Shown here one piece after another: positions 12,161-24,109 of a DNA stretch of 64,000 bases. Both the position numbers and the translations under genes were made by a program. The DNA comes from Chrysoporthe austroafricana (lineage: Eukaryota; Ascomycota; Sordariomycetes; Diaporthales; Cryphonectriaceae): contig JYIP02000004.1 in NCBI GenBank assembly GCA_001051155.2, positions 1,551,576 to 1,615,575 of the forward strand. The letters run 5' to 3'. Below the pieces are notes generated by a model. It ran no database searches. It had not been told where the DNA came from and worked only from the letters and a program-made list of their open reading frames with translations. Every line of letters begins with the position of its first letter. Position 1 is the stretch's first letter.

Positions 12161-13449
12161 TTAACAGGTAAGAAGTAGCTATAATCTAGAGTATATTCAA
12201 ATTAACTCAGTACTTCCCTATTAGTCGTACGGAATGGCAAAGGCAAATTTGCTCGTTTTCCCTTAAGCCTTCTTCCTTATCGAATTTGCGCTTCCTAGTA
12301 TAATAGATTGGTAATAGTAAAGGGACCCAATTCCCGCTCTTTGAGCCTTCCTTATTTAGCTCTTTGCTAGTTAGTAAAAGGAAAGAAGGGACCGATTTCC
12401 CGCTGCCCGCAGCAAGTGGCAAGAAAGAGCTATTATCGACTAGTCCCAATATCGGAAAAAAGGGTTGCGGCCGGAATATTCCGGACTGTATTAACCATAT
12501 ATGCTTTTTGAAAATTTTATTAACTATTTCGTAACTTGCATTATCCTATAGAGAAAGTATAATATAGCAAGGCTTGTTATTACTAACGAATAAGTTAATA
12601 GGAATTATGCTAAAAGAATTATTGAATTAAGCATTATATAATTGGGCGAAAAAGACGATATGCCAATTGGTTTAAGGGATAACGGAAATCATTATATTCC
12701 CGAGAAAAGGGCTATCGTAAGCGGTTAAACTACTGAACTAGCGCAAGACTTTGCTATCCAGGTCGGTAATTCCCTCGAAAATATATAAGGGGTAATTTAA
12801 GCAAACCACAGTAATACGAATATGCGAAATAGGACGCTTATTATCGATAACTCGGATAAAAAGAGATATAATAGATATTAAAGCAATGCCTATAAGAATT
12901 GAAAAGGTTTGGGATATAGAATCGCTAAATAAAAGGCTTATAGGATATAGAATTAAGCAGCCGGACGAGATTATTTTTGCAGCCTTTTAAATATTAGATT
13001 ATTTACGACCTAAGCTACTCAGAAGCTGACTAGGCCTTATTTTTCAGGAACCTATTTTTCAGAATTGAGGTCTGGTTTCCGGGAATCTAATTCCCGGATA
13101 TTTATTTCCTAAAAGCAGGAAACGATAAAATAAACTCTAAACCCACTATTGCGGCCGCCCTTAAGCCGCGCTTAGCATTTTCCGCCAGCATATAAGTTCC
13201 GTATGCATTACTATAATACGCTATACTAGGGAAAAGCCCTATAAGCTATAGCAAAGCCTTATATGCCCGGAATATTATCGAGCGACGAATACTCAATTGG
13301 CCTATCAGACAACCTGCCATCCCGGCTGAACAGTATTACAGTAAGTCCGTATTAGCTTATCTAATTATATAATCTAAATCGGCAAACCTTCCGGGAAATA
13401 GTAAACTATAATGCTTTCGTCCGCTTTCGAACTAATAGCCTGCTTATAC
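12161..13449. other. Unclassified degraded DNA
   Basis: AT-rich sequence with no readable gene. A stem made by ACGATA and TATCGT around 12,655-12,718 encloses a tRNA-like D-arm word, but no complete tRNA folds (see rejected items). Confidence 0.35.
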
Positions 13450-14120
13450 TGCCAAAATTAATAAATAATCGCTTCTACTATCTCGCTTACGAGCCGATTA
13501 CGCCTTTCGAGCTCTAGCTTAGCACGGTTATCCTGCCCGGTAATAGCAAGTATACGTTCGCAATCGATTACGATACAAGTCTCGAAGCTGCATACTTGCA
13601 ATTGCAATTGCTAGTTGCGGAAGCGAAGCTGCTCATTCTCTTTTTCGAAAAGCTCCGCATAAGTCTCGAATAAGTATATCTTCGCATATGAAATAAGAGG
13701 AACTGATAAGAGCGGCTTATTTATATTCATTTTATATTATAAAGCGTATTTATTGCTAGCTAAGATATAAAGGAAAGTCGATTGGTACGAGCAGGCTAAA
13801 TAATCTTTATTAATATATATGCCAAAACCCAGGAAACGGCTTCTAGCTTCGCTTTTCTTAATTTGGAAAAACCTCTATCTGCCTGATCCGTACGATTATT
13901 TCCTCGGAAAATTTCTTCAACTCTATAGTAAAATGGCTAAGTATCTTTTCCATTTGGGTCAAGTCGCTTTCAATAGCTACCAAACGCTTTTCGATCGAAA
14001 TCTTCTATTCGATACTATCGAACCAGCGCTTATAATAACTAATTCGGGAGATTTCCTTTTCCATACTTTCAAGATAGCGATATAAGCGCTCGAAATGGCT
14101 AAAGGATATTAAATTCGATA
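13450..14120 (-). pseudogene. Unidentified coding relic, coiled-coil-like
   Basis: The minus strand reads through a plausible charged, helical stretch. It includes ELFEKENEQLRFRN, DNRAKLELERRNRLVSEIVEA and, upstream, DTPFYYRVEEIF-like and KLRKARSRF segments, with only a few stops. Heptad-like spacing of Leu and charged residues suggests a coiled coil. I cannot assign a family. It is most likely another RIP-hit repeat-family gene. Confidence 0.3.
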
Positions 14121-17100
14121 CCGATATAAAGGGAATTAAAGTTACTGATCTTGGATCTGATATACAGTCAGGCTATATAATAAGCAATATAAAATTCGAA
14201 TCGAATATATCTCTTAAAGATATATTATCGTATTTATACGCAAAACCCATATCGATCTTGCTATAAAGTAGAATAATCGGTATTATAAAGATAGATTGGT
14301 ATGCTAAGTATAAAAAGAGATATTTTTAAAAGCTTGGAAAAGAAGTCGGGAACTTGGAAAAATGAGAATTAGTCTTAAGGACTTAGTTCTTGATTTTCTC
14401 TAAGCAAAAGCATAATAAATCTGGCATCCCTTTCGCCTTGTCGTTTTCTGCAATACTTTCTGGCCTCTATATCCGAACTTATTTGCCAGTCTAAGAATAA
14501 AGTAAATTACGATTATTTATAAGCATGCTGTATTGGCTTTAGCGAGCTCAATCCTACGCGTTTGCTTATCCCAGCCTCTATTCCAGTTCGAAGCTGGGTT
14601 ATTAATATCGTTCGAATAAGATACTTTATACCTTTTTCGCATTTGCCTATTAAGCTATAGGTTTAGAATCGAAAAACTTGGTAATAAGGCGTATAAAGCT
14701 ATCTTGTTATTCGCGGACCCAAACTTCCTCCCTATTATTTATTTTTTCGAACCTGACAATTGCTCGGGACCGGTCCAGATTGCTGAATTTATTATCCCTA
14801 TTCAAACGCCCAATAGGGATATACGGGTAGCTTTATAAGTAGCTATAGAATCTCTACTAGCCTATTAAGCTAACCAAAAATAATTGCTGCGCAGGCCAGC
14901 TTTATTCGATATGTAATTACGCAATTATATCCAATAATACTGCTCAGACCAGAGATATTACTAATATATAGAAAGGGTAAATATATTGCATTCCAGTAGC
15001 TATTATTTACGCTATTATAATTGTCGAAATTATAGAAATTATTACTACTTGTACTTCCCCTAATTCAAGTAACTTCTCGAATATGGCATTTATTACGACC
15101 GCTAATTCGCAAAACCTCCTATCAAGCATACAATCTAGTACGGAACCCCGGTCGATTACTAGTCTTTAGGGTTTAGGTTTCAAGAATAGCTTAACTACTA
15201 GCATGAATATATTTACTAGCCCGGCATTTCGATTTACAAATACCTCCAATCCGATAGTAATTAATAAGGCCGTATTATCAGATCGATTTCTATAGCTAAT
15301 TGCGTTTACGACGATAGTTCTGATAACGGTTATATCGAGTTTGGAAATATAAAATCCTTTAAAAGAATTTAGAAGCTGGCTATACGGGCGCTTCTGGAAA
15401 TATAATTAAATAGCACCTAGATTTACCTTCTATCTCAAATATTTTCAGCCCTTTCTCTATCGTCTCAGTCAATATAGCCTTAAACTACTTAGACTTATCC
15501 GATCTCCTCTTATAATATTTGCCCTTTGCCGTACAATTCTTTAGGGATTAACCCCCCCTATACGTTCTTCCATATCTGCGGCCAGTATTGCTACTTCTTA
15601 GATGGAATACTTGAATAAGATCTTGAACTACGAATTGGAGCTTTATAATATTATTCGATTATTACTTATTCAAAGCCAGAACTATTATCAAGCCTAGGAA
15701 CGTGCTAGCAATAGTATATAGGCCGAGCTTTAGCAAGCATAGCAGAAGTTAATAGCGGCCGAAATCAGAATCCAGAGTTTGATTAAGGAAAACCAGAAAT
15801 TCAATTTATCTCTTAATAATCTTATAAGGAATCCAAACTTCTATCTATTTACGAAAGTCTTTGCTAATATTACATTCAAAACCCTTTACCGACATTTCAA
15901 TTTAGCTTAATCCGATAAGGAATTACCGAACGCGATATTAGAAATATATAAAGCTGCATAAAGCGCTATAGAAACTGCAGCCAGTCGCTTTACTAAATAT
16001 CCGGTATCGATTGCTTCAATATTTCAGTAATATCCCTTTTGCTTTCCTCGGTTATCTTGAGTTTAAAATCCTCCGGTATAAGCATTTAGGGCAAGAAGTA
16101 ATATTTGGCCTGGATTATATTAGCGCTATTTTAATATACTATAAGTTATACGTACAATCTCTTATACTGGAAACGGCTAGTTTGAGTTAGCCAATAAAAT
16201 ATATATAAAGAATTTGCTTGCTTTGTAAATAATAATATAGACCTGGGTATTATAATCGGCTCGAATTTTCTCTGCCCTTTATAAAAGGCCGAGCTGTCAA
16301 TATCGGAACTTCTCTGCATAACGTCTCGATTCCTTGCTCTGAACTAAATCGGTCTTATTCATTATAACGAAAGCAATCCAAAAATACATATAAGCATAAA
16401 CTGTAATGCCTAAATGGTCTTCTTTCCTTACCTTTTATATTGATTCTATTATTATCTCTATTCAAGTTTGGAAATGCTAATTCTATAATTCTGCTTTTTC
16501 GTTCTAGAATTCTAGTATGCCGGCTTTCGGTATCCAGGATATGCCAGCCGGTAACTAATATTGCAAGAAATCTATTTAATCCAGAGCGGGTAAGATTACC
16601 TAAACCGATAGAATTTACGATTCAGCTCGCTCTTGCTTTCAAGAATAAGCTCTATTTTTAAAATGCAATTGGTTATAGAATATAAGTTGAAATTATTTAA
16701 TATAATAGTTATAGTTACGTTATTTTGCATATATTCTATAATCCTGCTAGGTTTTAGACTTATTCCCGTGCCCATATAGGAAAGTATATATATGAAAACG
16801 GGGCAAAAGTAGCTTAGTATCAGGCGTAAGGGCAGACTAACTGCTTATTTCAATCCCCTTTTTCCCCTTTTCATTCCTCTTTATTCTCCCGAAACCTTCT
16901 TCTGACCTCTCGTACTATAATGCTAATACGAAATGGAGAAATGTAATTATAAACTCGTAGCATATAAATCGGATTTTCCTTTTTTGAACTTAAGGAAATT
17001 AAATAGATTTATAAATTTTCAAGCTTATTTAATACAAATCTGCCAATACTATATTCAAGAAGTAAACTCTGGTTTTCGGTACCGGAAGAAAATAGCTTGC

Positions 17101-18640
17101 ATACTGAGCCCGCGCGAAAGAAATTATATATCTTGCTTATTAATAAGCGGGATTAAAGAACAGCATATTTCGGTAATTTCTATTGCCCGGATAGCTCGAT
17201 AATAATATAATTAATTTCCTTAGGGTAAATAAGCTAGCCTTTACAAGACTGGAATATATATAATCTTCCTGCGCTCTCGATAAAAACATTAATATTAGTT
17301 CCCGATTGGGAATGCATAAGCCGCTAGGCCTTATCGCGAAGAATCCGAAAGCAGAAAAAGAAAAAAGCTCTATTTATGCTAATAAGTGAAAAGCCTTAAA
17401 GTTTCAAGGAATAAATCGATATAAGATAGCATAGAAACCTGGCCTTTTCAATTAAGATCCCAAAAGAGAAATGAATTTAAGCGTTTTCTATAAGTCAAGT
17501 TCGCATTTTTAAGCCTCGAATTCCAGTTTTCCGTTCCTTTACTTTCAGAATCTGCCCTATATTTATGCCGGGAGGCTAGGTTAATCGTTTCCGGTAAAAT
17601 CGATTGGGTTATTTTCGGTCCTAGATTCTATTTCTTGCGAATATTGCTGCGGCTAAAGAGCTAGCGCTCGCAAATCTTGCTACTATCGGGCATACGACCG
17701 GAATACCCGTTACGGGGCTAGCAGGTTTTCATATTATAGCGATAATAATAAGATATAATTATTATCCCAATTACGAGGTTGGATTATTGCATAAATGCAA
17801 TTATATCGTTTGGTAATAATGCAGTTAGAATACTAGTTTCTATACTTATTGAAAAGCATAACGTATCCATTAAACGGCCTTCCGCCTTCCTTACAGTTAT
17901 TGCATTTTTATTATCTCTCCTGCCTACGGCTATAGCATAGCAATGCTTATGCTGCGGCTCTATCGTTTTCCTATAGCGCGCGAAAGATAGGCTCGAGACT
18001 TCCAAACATCCCGAAAATCGCTTGCCGAAAAGGTATTCTATAATTTCTCTAATTTATCTCCGTTACTACTCAATATAGAATAGGAATATCTATAGTAGGA
18101 ATTGCTATATTAAGCTCTAAAGGTCGTTCAAGTCTAACTTGCCGAGTAACCTAAATACGGGTTTTAGTAAAATTCAAGAAATGCTAATCCTATTTGCTAA
18201 TAAATAATTATATCTTATATCATTCCGAATAAGAAACCTATAATAATCTCCGGTATAACGGAAGTTATAAGTATATATAAGCTTGGTCAAGAAATAAGGT
18301 TATTAGAGTTTATATCAGTTTAATAGGCAGCCGGGGCAAGGATATATAAAGGCCGAAGCATCTTTATATCTTATAGCTCCTTCTTTTCCGGTTTCCAGGA
18401 AACTAGAACTAAAATTAAGTTATTTCGTTAACGGAACTCTTTTCCTTTTTCTATACCAGTTAAACTCTAATTCATAAGGCGAACGCTCTATATAGCAGCA
18501 GTCCTTCTTTCTCTTATAAAAGCTTATATTTCAGGAGAACGAACTTTTATAATTATGCGAAAATAAAAAGAAGCTATCAACTATGCCAGTTTTGAATGGC
18601 TCCTAAAAATAAGCTAGCTTATCTTACTCTTCTTCCCCCT
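14121..18640. other. Unclassified degraded DNA with coding-like patches
   Basis: No intact gene. Coding-like patches on the plus strand include about 14,700-14,860 (FADPNFLPIIYFFEPDNCSG) and about 15,600-16,000 (a helical stretch with EYLNKILNYELELYN and AAEIRIQSLIKENQKF). An 89-residue open frame lies at 16,933-17,202. None resembles a family I recognise. They are probably remnants of further multicopy genes in the same decayed region. Confidence 0.35.
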
Positions 18641-18649
18641 TTGCATCTT

Positions 18650-19200
18650 TCTCCCCCTTTCCATTTTCCCTATTTCTATCTATATCTGCCGCTATATAGG
18701 GCGCTATGCTTCCGGCAGAAAGCGATTCCAGGCATTCCCTTGTACGGTACCGTTCATTGAAATTCAGTAGCAGCATATCATCCCTCAGAACCCGGATTAT
18801 ATCATTAGTTTCTCCTAGCAGAAGTTGGCTAGTCAGGACCTGCTAATAATAACTTTGCCTATCGAATTACGGAATGCCAGCTTTTATATACAAGATTACC
18901 GCATTAAGAGACTATATATCGCTCTGCTATATACTATCTAACCCTTTTTTAGATTCTAGTGCAGAGAAAGGTAACTAGATAAAGAAATTATTCCGGAACC
19001 CTATATTGCAAAGCCGGATATTGATACGTTTGCCCTATCGCATAGCGAGAATTGCGCTAAGCTTAAGGTTTGCGTAAATAAACTCCTGCTTATAAATAAA
19101 GTTTAAGCCTGAAAGGCATTGCCGGGCGATTTCAAAGCATTCAAAGGCTATAAATTATAAGTAATCGGCAAGATCTGCTAGAATGCCCTAATATGGCCAA
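18650..19200 (-). pseudogene. Ser/Thr protein kinase relic
   Basis: Reading the minus strand from about 19,190 down, one finds EIARQCLSGLNFIYKQEFIY followed by ANLKLSAILAM. These sit where kinases have a helix ending in 'YIH..G.IHRDLKPSNIL'. Next comes NIRLCNIGF, where the family has IKLCDFGF. Further on are SDI-SLNAVILYIKAGIP (family DIWSLGVVILEM..G.P) and finally MLLLNFNERYRTRECL (family LDPN.R.TA.ECL). All core subdomains VIa to XI are therefore in order, with HRD, DFG and the Trp of DIWSLG lost, largely by transitions. It differs from the FunK1 relic in motif content and strand. Specific subfamily unknown. Confidence 0.65.
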
Positions 19201-19994
19201 AATATAAAGAATTATTTAGGAATCGATATTCCGAAATAAGTCTAGATAATAGCGTGCTAGAAGACATTAAATACAGTTCTGCTATAGGGATTTTAAATAA
19301 TATATATATTGAAAGTTAGCTATGCATGCTAAATCAGAAATGAATAGTCTTTGCTAGCATTTTGTCATATAAACTGAAATCTTTTTCAGGGGCGCAATAA
19401 TAATATATCTTCTTAAGCTATCCATACTCATTTGAAATAAGTATGCTTTAGATAGAATGCTATAAGAAAAGTAGAGGCTGAATGAAAGGTAATAGGGGAA
19501 TTGGAACTAAATATAAGAGATAAAACGGATAGCACTATCTGTATCCTATAAGATGCAATAATAGCCACGTAGAAATAGAGTTGGCTTGCTATCCAGAATG
19601 ATTGCTATTCCCATACCATTATAAAACCCGCTTAAGTTTCGGAAAACTAACTTGCGGTTTTCGAAATTTAAAGAATAATATCGTCGGCCAATACTATCCA
19701 GGGAAAGCAATAAGAACTTATTGCCTACTAATATACCAAAAACAAAATTCTTATCGGGAAAGAAGCCTATTAAGATAAGCAGGATAGGTTTACTGGCACA
19801 GCTATAACTGCCTCTCTAAAAAAAGTAATTCTGCAGAAAAACAGATTCAGCTTCAATGCTATCTGCAGTAATATTTGCAATCTTATAAATATAACTTTGC
19901 AAATCAGTTATAATAACTTATATCCAAAAACTCTTAATTGCTATAAAGACGTTTTCCAATACTAAGTATAATACTTTATAAACAAATACTTGAA
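19201..19994. other. Unclassified degraded DNA
   Basis: AT-rich sequence upstream of the kinase relic. It probably contains its lost N-terminal lobe, but no motif is readable. Confidence 0.35.
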
Positions 19995-20160
19995 TTGAAA
20001 GGTATGCTAAGGAATATGCTAAGGGGCATGCTAAAAGGCATGCTAAAAGGCATGCTAAAAGGCGTACTAAAAGGCGTACTAAGGGGCGTGCTAAGGGGCG
20101 TATTAAAGGGCATGCTAAAGGGCATGCTAAGAGGCATGCTAAAGGGCGGAAAGAAATGCT
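19995..20160. repeat. 12-bp minisatellite (about 13 copies)
   Basis: A tandem array with unit GGCATGCTAAAA, varying as GGGCGTGCTAAG, GGCGTACTAAAA or GGCATGCTAAAG. Unit length is a steady 12 bp over about 160 bp. Nearly all unit differences are A/G or C/T transitions. Many units contain the palindrome GCATGC. No coding frame of interest spans it. Confidence 0.9.
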
Positions 20161-20399
20161 TTAAATAAATATCCTATATATTTGCTCTTTAGAATTCAGA
20201 ACTTGCAATCTTCTTTATATAAACTCTAATACTTTTGGAAAAGTCTTTCTCTACTTTATCTGAGCAATCAATTACTAATATAGCATCAGAAAGACTATAT
20301 AATATATATCAAATAGCCTAGGTTTTTACTTTCGAAATTAGATTAATTATATTGCAGAAAAATAGAAATCTATTAAGTTTTCGCATTCGCAATTCAATA
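20161..20399. other. Unclassified degraded DNA
   Basis: Short AT-rich spacer; nothing recognisable. Confidence 0.35.
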
Positions 20400-21270
20400 T
20401 CTTAAAGGCAAACCGACCGGGTTATACTTTATTCGGATTTATCTAGCATTGCAAGCTGGTATTTTAATAGACTTATCCAGAAAATTAATACAAGCATTAC
20501 TGCTTCTCGAAACCAGGCTCGCACTTATAAGGATTGCGATAGAGAAATTATTATTCTTTTTATTTTGCTTATATCCCCTAAACTTAAATGCGAATTATGC
20601 CAAGTATTTGCAAGGCTTAGAAAGCAAAGCTATTCTCGGCTATAATATTGGCAGCTTATTATAAGCTTATAACGTTGCCTTCTTTAACTATAAGGCTATC
20701 GTAACCGCAATAGATTATTACAATAAGTATTCGTTTGACAAATAATATAATAATTTCAGGATTATACTATTGCTCCCGATAAATAGCCATATCCTAATAA
20801 AAGACGAGATATAAAATCTTATATAAATTTACGGGTTTCGCGGCTATCTTAGGACTAGCAATCTCAAGTTATTACCCTATAAATTTATTGAAAAGGCTTA
20901 GCGGATATTCCGACCCGACAATATTCTTGAGATTGCTAAGCTTTGCTATTCTTTCGACAATAGCGGAATTTAATAGGACTAAATTAATAAGAAATTCAAG
21001 GAATTCCTATAGCCTGTAATAGAAGCGTTATTTTAGGCTGATTTAAAGGAAGCAGGATTTTGTATTTCTTTCTCTATTATTAGTCGGATTGCTTTGCATA
21101 CGAGTAAAGTATTCATAATATCTGTAATAATAGAGATACGCAAGATTTATCTGAAAAATCGGGGCCTTCTAAGCGCCGATCGTATATCTAATCGCTTGAA
21201 TAAAGAAATATTTCAGGTCAAAGCCCTAATATAAGTCTTTTTTCCCGCTATGATTTATTCTGCTAACTAA
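20400..21270 (+). pseudogene. Unidentified coding relic
   Basis: The plus strand reads, with scattered stops, as a plausible protein of about 290 residues. It includes LIQALLLLETRLALIRIAIEKL, an NSHILIKDEI segment, FRGYLRTSNLKLLPYKF and FCISFSIISRIALHTSKVFI. The density of in-frame stops is lower than in the surrounding sequence, which suggests a former gene. I cannot name the family. It lies just beyond the 3' end of the recombinase relic and converges with it. Confidence 0.3.
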
Positions 21271-21559
21271 TTAAGCATTGTATAGAAAGTATCTAAAATA
21301 ATACGGAAAGAATAGTTTTAAGAAATCTATATAATTAGCTATTTGGTTAAATATAGCCTTTAGAAGCAGAATGTAATATTACAAAAGCTAACGCCTTTGC
21401 TATGCTCCTTTCTACGCTTGCCCCTGTAATTCTCTATCTTTTCAATTAATCCGGATAGCTTTACCTCAAATTCAGGAAACTTCTATATCCTAACTAGCAT
21501 GCAAAGATTCAGATACGGCTATATCTAGCTATTGGGTTTTATAAAGCTAGAAATAGGAT

Positions 21560-23540
21560 GCTATATATAATATATATATAATTGCCGAAACTAAGCCGGG
21601 CCCAATTTTTCGAGAAAGGTATTTCGCCAAAAATAGCATAGCAGCCTTTATAAGGATAATCGAAGTTTGTCGAATGGAAAATGGTACAATAGACGCTATC
21701 CCAATGCTTTGCTAGTCTATTAATCCGGTATTCTTTCCCCCGCTAATCAGAGCCGACTGCTTAATCGCCCCATTTGCAGAAAGTACAGAAGAATTTGTAG
21801 TTCGGTATTGAAAAGTGCGAGGTACGTTTCGGATTAGAAAGAAAGATTGCAAACAGGGTTATCTGCTTAAGCTTGCGAAGCCGGGAAAATTTGGTATTGG
21901 CTTTCGTATGCCAGCCGCTTTCTTTGCGCATGCAAAAGTTCTTTAATATATTAACCAGCTCAACCCGCCATTTGTCCAGTTTTATTTCGGAAATCTATTA
22001 GCTTTCGTAAATGAAAATCTCTGCAACCCTGCGCTGTTCTGGGAGCTCGTATTCGACGAAAGACTAAAAGCTGACCGAAAGGTTCTGTCCTCTAAGCTGA
22101 CATTCTATTTCTATAAAATATACGGACTTATAGAAATCTCTAATAGCCTGCGCAAGCCATTCCTTCTTTAGCTAGCCTATTTTTGCAATAATTAGCTTAT
22201 TATATTAGCTATATTCTTGGTCGAATTCCGTACTTGCTGCTCGAGCCCGAATCCCGTATTTTTTCTTAATCGCAGCTAGACGGGCTGCACGTTCTTCTCG
22301 GTAAGATATAAGTATAGGGTCTGAATAGACCTTTTCAGCCTGCTTTCGAATAAGCTCTTTAAGTATGCTACCGTACCGATATAAGCGACCTATACGGTAA
22401 AGCAAGTCCTTTTATAGCTCGCTTCCGAAAATGATACTCTGATAGTCGGCACTAATGAAATCGGGAAGATAATAGTTCAGGAAAATACTCGAATCGCCGG
22501 TATAATAGCCTATAGCTTTACTTCTCTCTTCCGGGATTAAAGCCTCTATAATCATATTAGCATTATAAGTCGATAGAAATATAAATAAGATCTTACTGTT
22601 AAGCATTCTGCTTAAGCCTTATCGGAAATTATAGAACTCGAAGCCTTTAGCATATCCTATCGCCTTTCCCAAACGTAAAAGAATCTGCCTTGCTTTTTGA
22701 TAAAGCAAAGGCTTGGTTGCGCTAATTGCCTTACTGTATATAGTTATTTCGATATCCCGAAAGATCGGCCGGTCGCGCTATTCCGGTTTCCAGAAAAGAC
22801 GAATGCGATTAATATGCTAAGGCATTATTATCTGATACAAGCTGCTTATGCTCTTGATATTATTAGAGAAAGTATCATTCGCAAGAGCTAGACTTAGCAA
22901 ATGCGTAACAGGATTATATAATAGTATTTGCTTTTTATAAAACCCAAAGATCATTCGATTCCCTGCTTTCGCTTTAATATGCTCTAAGTTTAGGACCAAT
23001 TCGATATGCGACCGCGATCCCGGTTTGCTGGGTAGGAAAATCTGAAATTCGATATGCTTATAGAGCATATTGCCGATTAAAGCATTAGATTGCGTTAATA
23101 TCGCCTTAGCTACTATAAGAATCGAGGCTACCTGTATGCGAAATCGCTTATATAGGATAGTCCTATTATCGTATACTTATAGATAGTATAGAAGGATATC
23201 AAGATTTTCGATAAAGAGTCCGGCTTTATTTTTCTTTGAAATATCGAAATAGAATTCGAAGCTGAGATCTTATCGAATTTACTAGAATTATATAAATATC
23301 TAAACAGTATAAAAAGATATTCTTCAAACTTATATTTCTTATATCGAATAATATATCGTTACTTATCCAGCAGTATATCTGATTATTATATAGTATCGAT
23401 AACGCTTTCCAGTATATCTTAATAGCTAAACGCTTTTTAATACGGGATTTTTTCAATTGCCAATGCAAATATGCTTTGAAAACAAGAATTTCATATTTAG
23501 TAAAAGTTTGCAATAAATTATAGCGTATTCTCTGTATAAA
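21560..23540 (-). pseudogene. DUF3435 (FluG-like) tyrosine recombinase relic
   Basis: DUF3435 proteins are fungal tyrosine recombinases; the captains that mobilise Starship elements belong here. Reading the minus strand from 23,540: FTKYEILVFKAYLHW, RIKKRLAIKIYWKALSILY and DILFDIRN (N-terminal DNA-binding-like part). Near 23.1 kb comes a block where the family has ATRPGALIG; here it reads TQSNALIG, so the catalytic Arg is Gln (codon 23,090-23,092). Then LVLNLEHIKAKAGNR, LYNPVTHLLSLALANDTF, KPLLYQKARQILLRLGKAIG and FEFYNFR. Next is IGYYTGDSSIFLNYYLPDF (family GH..., His now Tyr). The C-terminal part has EYELPEQRRVAEIF, WRVELVNILKNFCMR and C2H2-like finger remnants. Several stops make it dead. 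Length is close to complete. The subfamily (true captain versus stand-alone Crypton-like copy) is unresolved. Confidence 0.82.
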
Positions 23541-23930
23541 CCTATTATAATTTAGTACAAATCCTGTATAATTTTAAATTAGGAACTTATATTATCCATA
23601 CTTTAAGCTTAATAGCAATAGCCTTTTGAGCAGCCTTATTACGACAAGGTTTAATAGGGCTTTGAGCCGTATATGCTTGGATCTTCTGCTTATAGAAGTC
23701 CATATTGGCAATATCGGCTATATTGGCTCGGATATTTGGGGAAGCAGAATACCGGAAACTAGCGCGCTATCGCGCTTTCCGGGAATAATCCATTAAGGTA
23801 AATAATAACGAGGTCAGAGATGAAAAATTATGAAAGCGTAAGGAAGATAAGGAATGCACGAAAAGAGAAAAGTGAAACAAGGACTTAGAATAAAGGCTAG
23901 GAATGATTGGTCTTTAAGTATCTAAGCGAT
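23541..23930. other. Degraded DNA upstream of recombinase relic
   Basis: AT-rich sequence at the 5' side of the DUF3435 relic. It may include the lost first codons and promoter. No gene is visible. Confidence 0.35.
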
Positions 23931-23933
23931 CAG

Positions 23934-24040
23934 CAAGCGCTTGATATGCATACAAGCGCAAGCGCTTAGCCAAAAATAAAAGCGCTAAGCTAGGAAAGCG
24001 GTTAATTCAAAAGTGGAAAGCGGTCAGCTAGGAAAAAAGT
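23934..24040. repeat. Cluster of AAGCGCTT palindromes and short repeats
   Basis: Within about 110 bp there are a perfect 10-bp palindrome CAAGCGCTTG (23,934-23,943), a second AAGCGCTT (23,960-23,967) preceded by a direct AAGCGC, a third AGCGCT (23,981-23,986), the inverted pair GCTTAGC/GCTAAGC (23,964-23,970 and 23,984-23,990), and two copies of AGCTAGGAAA (from about 23,988 and 24,027). It lies 0.4 kb behind the start of the DUF3435 relic and next to a marked composition step. It could be a recombinase-binding end or the remains of a terminal repeat. The repeats are seen; the function is inferred. Confidence 0.6.
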
Positions 24041-24109
24041 TCCTGCTTAAGGCACCAATATAGTAAGGTAGAACCAGCGCATGATCTTACAATACACTAT
24101 GCTATTTTG

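Noticed and set aside
12654..12745. tRNA-like D-arm word (GCCAATTGGTTTAAGG) enclosed by ACGATA/TATCGT.
   Set aside because: No anticodon stem-loop with U33 and no T arm could be placed even when transitions are allowed, unlike the relic at 9.3 kb.
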